The translations under genes and the position numbers were made by a program. The notes beneath the pieces were generated by a model. The model ran no database searches, was not told the DNA's origin, and worked only from the letters and a program-made list of their open reading frames with translations. Below are positions 9,339 through 14,844 of a stretch of DNA of 36,311 bases, piece by piece; the stretch's first letter is position 1; each line of letters begins with the position of its first letter. The stretch spans positions 1 to 36,311 of the forward strand of contig JAFAZD010000376.1 in assembly GCA_019239955.1 (NCBI GenBank). Reading direction: 5' to 3'. Source of the DNA: Armatimonadota bacterium. Lineage in GTDB: Bacteria; Armatimonadota; Armatimonadia; Armatimonadales; Capsulimonadaceae.

Positions 9339-10418
9339 TTAGGCGCGTGCCTCGAAGACCCGGTTGAAGGGCGTCTGTGTGGCGCGGCGGAAGCGGGTGA
9401 ACCCGCCTGCCAGAACGACATCGCGCAGCGCCTGATCCGAAGCCACCGTGCCGAGGGCAGGGCCTCCGGCGCAGATCGCGTTCGGCGTGCAGCAGAGTAC
9501 GGAGGCGGCGGAATAGACGCGGCCCACCGGATTGAAATTTTCCTCCGTGCGTTCGCCGGCCATCGGCTCCACGATCATCGCGGTCCCGCCGGGCGCGAGC
9601 GCGCCGCAGGCGCGCCGGGCCGCGCCAGTCGGGTCACCCATGTCATGGAGACAGTCGAAGAACGCGATCAGATCATAATCCGAGCCGGGAAACTCGGTCG
9701 CCTGGGCGACCTCGAAAGTCACCCGGTCGGCTACCCCCGCCTCCGCCGCCGCGCGGCGCGCCCGCTCAATGGAGGGCGCATGGTTGTCAAAGCCGAAGAA
9801 GCGGGAGTGTGGGTAGGCCCTTGCCATGATGATGGTGGAGGCACCGTGCCCGCAGCCCACGTCCGCCACTTTCGCCCCGGCGGTCAACTTTGTCTCCACG
9901 CCATCCAGGGCCGGAATCCAGTCGGAGACCAGGTGGGCCAGGTAGCTGGAGCGGAAGAATCGCTCGGTGCCTTCAAACAGTTCCGGGTCATGCTCGCCCC
10001 AGCACATTCCCTCACCGGTGCGAAACGCCTCGGTGATGCGTGGTTCGGCTTTCGCCAATGCCGTCACCAATTGGAACCCACCTCCGACGAAGAAGGGGCT
10101 GGCCTCGTCGGCCAGGGCGACCGCCTGCTCCGGCGGCAGATGATAGCGGCCCGCCGCCGGGTCGTACTCGATGTAGCCGCCGGCGGCCTGGTTGATAAGC
10201 CATTCGCGGACATAACGCTCTGCCGTGCCGGTGCGCTGCGCCAGTTCCGCCGACGTGAGCGGGCCGGCCTGCGCCATCGCCCGGTACAGTCCGAGTTTGT
10301 CGCCGATGTGTGCCAGGGCGGCGCTCATGGCGGCCCCGAAGTCACCGACCACCCTGCCCAGGAACGCCATCAATTTGGCCTCATCAGGGGGCGGCTGAGT
10401 TGTCTGCAGTGTGTCCAT
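9339..10418 (-). CDS. SAM-dependent methyltransferase with winged-helix N-domain
   Basis: This is a class I methyltransferase of 359 aa. Residues 15-100 form a winged-helix/dimerisation domain (DKLGLYRAMAQ, LTSAELAQRTG, YVREWLINQAAGGYIEYD). The SAM-binding motif I VADVGCGHG follows near residue 190, with FGFDNH as the acidic loop of motif II and FFDCLHDMGDP as motif IV. The architecture resembles Rv2258c-type proteins of mycobacteria and O-methyltransferases of natural-product pathways. RBS AGGAGGTG precedes ATG 10418. It sits 23 nt upstream of the SnoaL-like gene and 36 nt downstream of the NTF2-like gene, so it is in the same operon. The substrate is unknown, probably a small molecule. Confidence 0.85.
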   Translation of the reverse strand: MDTLQTTQPPPDEAKLMAFLGRVVGDFGAAMSAALAHIGDKLGLYRAMAQAGPLTSAELAQRTGTAERYVREWLINQAAGGYIEYDPAAGRYHLPPEQAVALADEASPFFVGGGFQLVTALAKAEPRITEAFRTGEGMCWGEHDPELFEGTERFFRSSYLAHLVSDWIPALDGVETKLTAGAKVADVGCGHGASTIIMARAYPHSRFFGFDNHAPSIERARRAAAEAGVADRVTFEVAQATEFPGSDYDLIAFFDCLHDMGDPTGAARRACGALAPGGTAMIVEPMAGERTEENFNPVGRVYSAASVLCCTPNAICAGGPALGTVASDQALRDVVLAGGFTRFRRATQTPFNRVFEARA

Positions 10419-10454
10419 CTGACACCTCCTTCTCCCAAGCCTTGCGCTTCTCCG

Positions 10455-10817
10455 TCATTCATCCCAGGCCTGCACGTTCACCTGATGGATGATCTTTCCG
10501 TCTTGCAATTGCAGCATCGCCGCGCAGTAGACATGCGAGCCGCTCGGATATTCACAAACTTCAGTGAACGCCAGGCTGTCCGTTCCCACGACCGCCTGCT
10601 CAATCCGATGGGTCATGGCGCGGCCACAGATGTCATCGTAAAAGCGCCGGATCGCGGCTTGTCCCTGGATCTCCAGCGGCGCACTGGGCGTGTGGCTGCG
10701 ATCAATGACGCGCAGGTCCGCGTGTGGGGCGTAGAGGCTGGCGAGCAATGGGGCGTCGTTCTGCTCAATAGCGCGGCGCAAGGTCTCCGCGGCCTCCGCC
10801 GTCGTGGAACCATTCAT
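10455..10817 (-). CDS. SgcJ/EcaC-type NTF2-like protein
   Basis: This is a small NTF2-fold protein of 120 aa. It has the typical opening helix (AAETLRRAIEQNDAPLLASLYA), the strand LRVIDRSH, the helix GQAAIRRFYDDICG and a C-terminal strand pair ending in GKIIHQVNVQAWDE. This is the nuclear transport factor 2 family subgroup annotated as SgcJ/EcaC or SnoaL-like, usually dimeric with a hydrophobic pocket. AGGAG precedes ATG 10817. It lies 15 nt downstream of the ABM-like gene in the same operon. Catalytic residues cannot be assigned from the sequence alone. Confidence 0.7.
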   Translation of the reverse strand: MNGSTTAEAAETLRRAIEQNDAPLLASLYAPHADLRVIDRSHTPSAPLEIQGQAAIRRFYDDICGRAMTHRIEQAVVGTDSLAFTEVCEYPSGSHVYCAAMLQLQDGKIIHQVNVQAWDE

Positions 10818-10832
10818 GGCGATCTCCTTTGT

Positions 10833-11126
10833 TCAGTCGTGCGGGAAGGTCTCGCCGCGTTCCGAACTGATCCAATGGCCCATTTCCTCCAATTTGTGCT
10901 TGGCGAGCGCCTGGCGGAACGGGCCGTTGGCATCGTCAACGACGGCATGATAGGCGGCTTCATCCTGATAGCCATGCACCACGACATAGTGGCCCTCGCT
11001 GCGGAAGGATTCGACCAGGACCACGCCCGGCTGCTGGCGCAGGACGGCGCGAACGTCGGGGCTGACTCGCTCAAATTCCTCCGCGCGGCCGGGGAGGGCT
11101 TCCCAGCGGGAAACAACAAGAAACAT
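10833..11126 (-). CDS. ABM-like (antibiotic biosynthesis monooxygenase fold) protein
   Basis: This is a protein of 97 aa with a single ferredoxin-like alpha/beta barrel of the ABM superfamily. The pattern is MFLVVSRWEALPGRAEEFERV, then the strand VVLVESFRSEGHYVVVHGYQ, a helix DEAAYHAVVDDANGPFRQAL and a short tail. Members are cofactor-free monooxygenases, haem-degrading enzymes or decarboxylases. GGAGGTGA lies 7 nt before ATG 11126, so this start is preferred over GTG 11129. It is the first gene of the operon and has a strong promoter about 190 nt upstream. Confidence 0.75.
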   Translation of the reverse strand: MFLVVSRWEALPGRAEEFERVSPDVRAVLRQQPGVVLVESFRSEGHYVVVHGYQDEAAYHAVVDDANGPFRQALAKHKLEEMGHWISSERGETFPHD

Positions 11127-11319
11127 CACGTCACCTCCTGGATGACAAAGATTGGGTGAAGTGCGCTTTCCGAACCAAAGATGGAGTCACAGTGAGAGAG
11201 GGGGCGATCTTCGTCTGCTCATCGGGCAATGTCTCCATTTCTGTCGCCGAAAGGGCGGCGACGCCGCAGCAGGACTGGAGCAACGTATCGGGAACTACAA
11301 ACAGACTTGCAACAATGGC

Positions 11320-11348
11320 ATTATGGCACTATCATGTGAAGTTGTCAA
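11320..11348 (-). promoter_or_regulatory. Strong sigma-70 promoter of ABM/methyltransferase operon
   Basis: On the minus strand TTGACA (11348-11343) and CATAAT (11325-11320) are exactly 17 nt apart. The -35 box is consensus and the -10 box matches 5 of 6. Transcription would start near 11313, leaving a 5' UTR of about 185 nt before the ABM-like gene. I see no obvious riboswitch in that leader. Confidence 0.8.
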
Positions 11349-11349
11349 C

Positions 11350-11384
11350 AGCGGCGGGTGTGTTAGTCTGCCGCGCCCGCCGCT
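11350..11384 (-). terminator. Hairpin after the ATP-grasp operon
   Basis: A perfect 9-nt inverted repeat, AGCGGCGGG (11350-11358) and CCCGCCGCT (11376-11384), is separated by 17 nt. On the minus strand it follows the end of the 106-aa gene and directly precedes the next promoter's -35 box. There is no T-tract, so it is either a weak terminator or an operator-like site. Confidence 0.45.
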
Positions 11385-11402
11385 GTGAGTGCCCCGTAGC
11401 GT

Positions 11403-11723
11403 CTATCCTCCGGTGGGCTTGCGGGAGGAGGCGATCAATTGGAGCAGGTCGCTCACCTTGAGGTCCGCCACATTGCCCTCCGCGTCGACTCCCGCCGGCA
11501 AAGTCGGTGGGGAGATAGTTTGAGACGGCGGGCCTGCGGGGAGGGTGCGCCCCAGCAGCGTGAGCAGATCGCGCACCGACATGTCCACGACCTTTGGCTC
11601 GCCGGGCGCACCAGTGCTCGCCGGCTCAGGCGAGGCGGCTTTGGGGTCGGGCTTGGCAGCGTCCTCAGCCTGGGGCTTGGGAGCGGCCGAGTCTCCGCGA
11701 GGAGTGTTTCGTTTGCGCGCCAT
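11403..11723 (-). CDS. Small protein of the ATP-grasp locus; candidate precursor
   Basis: I do not recognise this as a named family. The protein is 106 aa and soluble, with an Ala/Pro/Lys-rich N-terminal half. It contains two copies of a short motif: KVVDMSVRDLLTLLGR near residues 44-59 and NVADLKVSDLLQLIAS near 83-98. The same motif occurs once in the upstream 234-aa protein as KVGDLSVRQLSDVLGK. The start is taken at ATG 11723 (MARKRNTPRGD), which has AAGGA upstream; the track's longer start at 11783 would read through a 28-nt palindrome. It is the last gene of the ATP-grasp operon. A role as a leader-bearing substrate or as a binding partner of the ATP-grasp proteins is inference. Confidence 0.6.
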   Translation of the reverse strand: MARKRNTPRGDSAAPKPQAEDAAKPDPKAASPEPASTGAPGEPKVVDMSVRDLLTLLGRTLPAGPPSQTISPPTLPAGVDAEGNVADLKVSDLLQLIASSRKPTGG

Positions 11724-11749
11724 GGGGTTCCGTCCTTTCTCAGAGATGG

Positions 11750-11777
11750 GTAGGGGCATGGCGCGCCATGCCCCTAC
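11750..11777. repeat. Perfect 28-nt palindrome
   Basis: GTAGGGGCATGGCG (11750-11763) is followed directly by its exact reverse complement (11764-11777). It lies between two genes of the ATP-grasp operon, just upstream of the 106-aa gene. It may be a dispersed palindromic element, or an RNA hairpin that alters expression between the two genes. Confidence 0.85.
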
Positions 11778-11803
11778 GGACACTGCCTCGGACGACAGAG
11801 GGC

Positions 11804-12508
11804 TTAACCCTGACCGCCCGCCTGCGATGCGGCCGCGGGCGCGGAGCCGGCGCCCTGCTGGAGAGCGGCGACCTGCTGCTCCAGGCCGCTGACGCGCTGA
11901 ATCAGGCTGTCAATGCTCTGCTGGTCGCCTGGGTTGGTGTCCCCCGGCCGGTCATCGAGCTTCTCCAGGTCTTCCTTGACGGCTTCCTTGCCGACCTCCT
12001 TGACCTCTTCCTTGATCTGCTTTTCGATCTCCTTGAACTCCTTGATGTCTTCCTTGATGCGGTCCTTGATCGTGTCCTTGATGCCGTCCTTGCTGTCCTT
12101 ATGGTCCTTGGTGTCCTTGGTGTCCTTGTGGTCTTTCGCCTGCTTGTGGTCCGGGGTGTCCTTCTGATCCTTGTGTTCTTTTTGATCTTTCTGGTCCTTG
12201 GTGTCCTTGGGCTCCTTGTGATCCTTCTGGTCCTTGGTGTCCTTGTGGTCCTTCGGCTCCTTGTGGTCCTTGGTGTCCTTGGCGTCCTTCTGTTCCTTGT
12301 GCTCCTTGGTCGGGAGTTTGTCCGGGACATCCTTGATCTGCTTCTCCACGACCTGCTTCTCCACGACCTGTTTCACTGGGGGATTGGCGGACGTACTCTT
12401 GCCGAGGACATCGGAGAGTTGGCGCACGGACAGATCGCCGACCTTGGAGTTCAAGTCAACGGTCAGGTCCGGGCGGCTCTGGGGGTCAATAAAGGGCTCG
12501 TTAGCCAT
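11804..12508 (-). CDS. KD/KE tripeptide-repeat protein with coiled coil; candidate ATP-grasp substrate
   Basis: I do not recognise a named family. The protein is 234 aa, soluble and extremely hydrophilic. Residues 22-37 hold the motif KVGDLSVRQLSDVLGK, shared with the 106-aa protein. Residues 68-141 are about 25 tandem K-[DE]-X tripeptides, X being mostly T, H, Q, P, A or S. Residues 143-184 form a charged amphipathic helix (IKDTIKDRIKEDIKEF), and 197-219 a second coiled-coil-like segment. AGGAGGA lies 8 nt before ATG 12508. Two ATP-grasp genes lie directly upstream on the same strand. The dense Lys, Thr and Asp/Glu side chains are what a graspetide-type ligase would join, but a structural hydrophilin-like role is the alternative. 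Confidence 0.75.
   Translation of the reverse strand: MANEPFIDPQSRPDLTVDLNSKVGDLSVRQLSDVLGKSTSANPPVKQVVEKQVVEKQIKDVPDKLPTKEHKEQKDAKDTKDHKEPKDHKDTKDQKDHKEPKDTKDQKDQKEHKDQKDTPDHKQAKDHKDTKDTKDHKDSKDGIKDTIKDRIKEDIKEFKEIEKQIKEEVKEVGKEAVKEDLEKLDDRPGDTNPGDQQSIDSLIQRVSGLEQQVAALQQGAGSAPAAASQAGGQG
12086..12307 (-). repeat. Tandem 9-nt repeats encoding Lys-Asp/Glu-X
   Basis: On the minus strand AAG-GAC/GAG-NNN recurs about 25 times, with AAG used for nearly every lysine. This is coding repeat DNA. The tract should be prone to slippage in units of 9 nt that keep the frame, so its length may vary between strains. Confidence 0.85.
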
Positions 12509-12583
12509 CGTGAGTTCCTCCTGCCGGCGGTCATCGCCGGCGCTGTGAGCGGAATGGGACCGGCCCGATTGCCGGTCGTGGGA

Positions 12584-13516
12584 CTACCCCGGGGTGCCGC
12601 GCAGCAGGTGGGCCACCGCCTCGCTGATTGACTGCCCGGTCGCGCGTTCGTAAAAGATAAAGCCCGGGGACGGGTTGATCTCAAAGCAGTAGTAGCGGCC
12701 CTCCGGCGTCCGCCGCAGGTCCACGCCGGAGAGGTGGAGGCCCAGGGAGCGCGCGAGGCCGAGGCAGGACTGCGCCACGGCGTCGGGAATCTCCGTCTCC
12801 TCCAGCGACAGGTCCGCGCCCTCGCGGCGCGCGTAACGGTAGTCGTGGGCGTCGGAGCGAATCTCGGTCGCAAACACCTTGTCGCCGACGGTGTGGACGC
12901 GGAGATCCACGCCCTCAACGCGCTCCTGAAACTGGGTCGGGCAGTTGCGGACGCGCTCCAGGCGCTCCCCCAGGTCCTCTTCGGTCAGGCGGCGCACGAT
13001 GGAGCGGACGCCGGACAGCGATTTGTAGATGACCTCCCCGTGATGCGCCTCATAGAAGGCGCGGGCCGCGTCCGGGTCGGTCGTCACCAGTGTCTCCGGC
13101 GTGAGCAGGCCGAACTGTTGTGCCAAGAAACCCTGATAGACTTTGGAGTCGTTGCTGACCGAGGCCCCGGCGCGGTTGACGACGGTGCAGGGCAGCAGTT
13201 CCAAAAGCTGCATCAAGGAGAGCTGGTACTCGGCGTCCACCAACTGCTTCTCGTGCTCGGAGAACTCGGGACGCTCCGGCCCACCTTTGTAGCTGACGTA
13301 GCGGGCGTAGGCTCCGGTCAGGTCGGCGAGATCTACCGCGCCGCCCGGCGACTCGATGCGGCCCCGTAGGCCGTCCGGGCCAAGCTCCCAGGACAGGTCG
13401 TAGCGCCCGGGGAACTGAGCCTGGTCCAGAAACAGGTACTCGTAGCCCAGGTCTTCCAAACGGGCGCACATCAGCTCGGTCATGCCGTCGGCCAGGACGC
13501 CGCAGACGAGAATCAT
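12584..13516 (-). CDS. ATP-grasp ligase, graspetide-synthetase (MvdD)-like
   Basis: This is an ATP-grasp carboxylate-amine/alcohol ligase of 310 aa. Residues 1-110 resemble the MvdD-type pre-ATP-grasp domain (MILVCGVLADGMTELM, then FLDQAQFP, then RYVSYKGG). The ATP-grasp domain follows with Lys125 (NDSKVYQ), Lys165 (VIYKSLSG), Glu198/Glu201 (QERVEG), Asp204-Leu-Arg, Asp266 (GVDLRR), and the metal-binding pair Glu279/Asn281 in CFEINPSPG. The active site therefore looks complete. The C-terminal ERATGQSISEAVAHLL matches enzymes of the MvdC/MvdD group. In the family, ATP activates Asp/Glu side chains that are then joined to Ser, Thr or Lys. Its start overlaps the upstream ATP-grasp stop by 4 nt. 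The substrate is inferred to be one of the two downstream proteins. Confidence 0.8.
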   Translation of the reverse strand: MILVCGVLADGMTELMCARLEDLGYEYLFLDQAQFPGRYDLSWELGPDGLRGRIESPGGAVDLADLTGAYARYVSYKGGPERPEFSEHEKQLVDAEYQLSLMQLLELLPCTVVNRAGASVSNDSKVYQGFLAQQFGLLTPETLVTTDPDAARAFYEAHHGEVIYKSLSGVRSIVRRLTEEDLGERLERVRNCPTQFQERVEGVDLRVHTVGDKVFATEIRSDAHDYRYARREGADLSLEETEIPDAVAQSCLGLARSLGLHLSGVDLRRTPEGRYYCFEINPSPGFIFYERATGQSISEAVAHLLRGTPG

Positions 13517-14406
13517 GCTGCCTGTCCTCCTTTGCCGGTGAGCAGTGCAACCAGATGCCCCACGATCTCCTCACGGGCGGCCGGGCCACACGCATAGAGC
13601 TGCGGCATCCGATCCAACGCCAGGCAGTACCAATCGCCCCCGGCCCGTTCCACGAGAGAGAGCTGGAAGAAGGTCAGCCCCAGGTGCGTCCCGACCTGGA
13701 GGCAACGATCAACAAGGGAGGCGGGCGCGGAACCGGCCGCCGTCCCATCCGCGCCGACCAGCGTGACCGTGTTGCCGACCACGAACGCCTCCATGGCTCG
13801 CCCATCAAGCGCCTCCGTCAGATGCAGCGGCAGAGCGCCGCTCAGCGCCGTCAGCTTCTCCAGGTCGTCCTCATCGCGGATCGGGTACGGCGCCGACCCG
13901 CTCAGCGCGGCGTAAGTGACGGGGCCGGCGAGGCGTCGGCGGAAGGCGCGGGCCTCCTCGGCGCGCGTCGTCACCAGTATGCGAGGACGCGCAAAGGGCA
14001 GGTCGGGCATGAGGGCGCTCAGGGCGGGCACGTTGAGCCGCGTCTTGTACCACAGGTCAGGCTGTAGGCGGTTGATGACGGGGCAGGGCAGCGGGCGCAG
14101 CCAGGCCATGAACAGCGCGTTCCATTCGGCGCAGATGTAGCGCCCGTCCTGCGTCTGAAACTCTTCGGCGGGAAGGGGCATCCCATAGAACCGGTACAGG
14201 ACGCCGTCCAACTCGGCGAACCGCGCCTCCTGGCCCCGGAAGCGGACGCCGCCCCCGCCGTCCGCCGGCGTCCAGGCGAGCGACATCTCCGGCAGGAGCT
14301 GGTCTTCGGGCAGGAACAGGACCTTCCGCCCGTCACGCCGCAACGCCTCGGCCACTATCTGACCGCATAAGTCTTCGTTGCGGCCCAGGATCAGGATCGC
14401 GCCCAT
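13513..14406 (-). CDS. Degenerate ATP-grasp paralogue (pseudoenzyme)
   Basis: This protein of 297 aa aligns over its whole length with the neighbouring ATP-grasp ligase. It has the same pre-grasp opening (ILILGRNEDLCGQIVAEALR), the WYKTR lysine (K121) and the same spacing, but key positions are altered. The adenine/phosphate lysine of YKSLSG is alanine (YAALSG). The Asp of VDLR is Gln (FFQLS). The metal-ligand pair of FEINP reads LALDR, so Glu became Ala and Asn became Asp. Catalysis is therefore unlikely. The gene is intact and overlaps the active paralogue by 4 nt (ATGA), which argues for a retained partner or substrate-binding role. GGGGAGG precedes ATG 14406. This interpretation is by eye, not structure. 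Confidence 0.7.
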   Translation of the reverse strand: MGAILILGRNEDLCGQIVAEALRRDGRKVLFLPEDQLLPEMSLAWTPADGGGGVRFRGQEARFAELDGVLYRFYGMPLPAEEFQTQDGRYICAEWNALFMAWLRPLPCPVINRLQPDLWYKTRLNVPALSALMPDLPFARPRILVTTRAEEARAFRRRLAGPVTYAALSGSAPYPIRDEDDLEKLTALSGALPLHLTEALDGRAMEAFVVGNTVTLVGADGTAAGSAPASLVDRCLQVGTHLGLTFFQLSLVERAGGDWYCLALDRMPQLYACGPAAREEIVGHLVALLTGKGGQAA

Positions 14407-14448
14407 CGGGCCTCCCCGACCTCTCGCACACGGAGGCCGTGATCGAAA

Positions 14449-14708
14449 TCAATCCCTTGAGGTCGGCGCGAGAACGAGATCGTATCGGCTGGCGATTTCC
14501 AGTATCCGCGCCATATCCGGGGGCCGGGGGCAGCGCGTCCAGCTCCGCGAAGAATCGCGCAAAGCCCCCCGGCGTAATGATTACCAGGAAGGTGCCGCCG
14601 TGTCCCCGACATTCACGAACGTGCGTAGGCTGCCCTTCGGCGAGTAAACACAGGTGCCCGACCCTGCGGCAATACGGTCGCGCGGGAAGGTTGATCGGCG
14701 GTAGGCAC
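14449..14708 (-). pseudogene. Decayed cupin gene
   Basis: Conceptual translation on the minus strand across three frames gives cupin-like pieces in order. MPTADQPSRATVLPQG starts at GTG 14708 with GAGGAG upstream. In a second frame comes CVYSPKGSLRTFVNVGDTAA, then FLVIITPGGFARFFAELDAL, then MARILEIASRYDLVLAPT ending at TGA 14449-14451. The conserved core metal-site region is missing and at least two frameshifts separate the pieces. The relic lies between a strong promoter and the ATP-grasp operon, so it now forms part of that operon's leader. A 31-codon ORF (14613-14708) remains open at the front. Confidence 0.65.
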
Positions 14709-14739
14709 GGGCGGGTGGCTCCTCAGATGGTCTGCGACC

Positions 14740-14769
14740 ATTATAACACGGCCTGCCTGCTATTGTCTA
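14740..14769 (-). promoter_or_regulatory. Sigma-70 promoter upstream of cupin relic and ATP-grasp operon
   Basis: On the minus strand TAGACA (14769-14764) and a perfect TATAAT (14745-14740) are 18 nt apart. Transcription would start near 14733, run through the cupin relic and reach the ATP-grasp genes about 330 nt downstream. Confidence 0.75.
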
Positions 14770-14784
14770 TACCCTTTTAGGGTA
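14770..14784. promoter_or_regulatory. Inverted repeat abutting the -35 box
   Basis: TACCCT and AGGGTA form a perfect 6-nt inverted repeat around TTT, immediately upstream of the TAGACA -35 element. The position suits an activator or repressor site; with such short arms chance is also possible. Confidence 0.35.
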
Positions 14785-14844
14785 ATCTGAGGCGCAGTGG
14801 CAAGGTTGCCTTGGGGCCATTTGGCCGTCTTCAGGCAAGAGGTC

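Noticed and set aside
11127-11342. A riboswitch in the long leader of the ABM/methyltransferase operon.
   Set aside because: I could not find a conserved aptamer core or a convincing terminator-antiterminator pair in these about 190 nt.
12086-12307. Short regular repeats that might be taken for a CRISPR array or other noncoding tandem repeat.
   Set aside because: The period is 9 nt with no spacers, and the repeats keep one reading frame as K-[DE]-X codons.
11594-12631. A 345-aa + strand ORF rich in Leu/Val that looks like a polytopic membrane protein.
   Set aside because: It is the antisense reading of the AAG-GAC-N repeats of the KD-repeat gene. The minus gene has an AGGAGGA ribosome binding site and operon context; the hydrophobic run is a by-product of complementing Lys/Asp codons.
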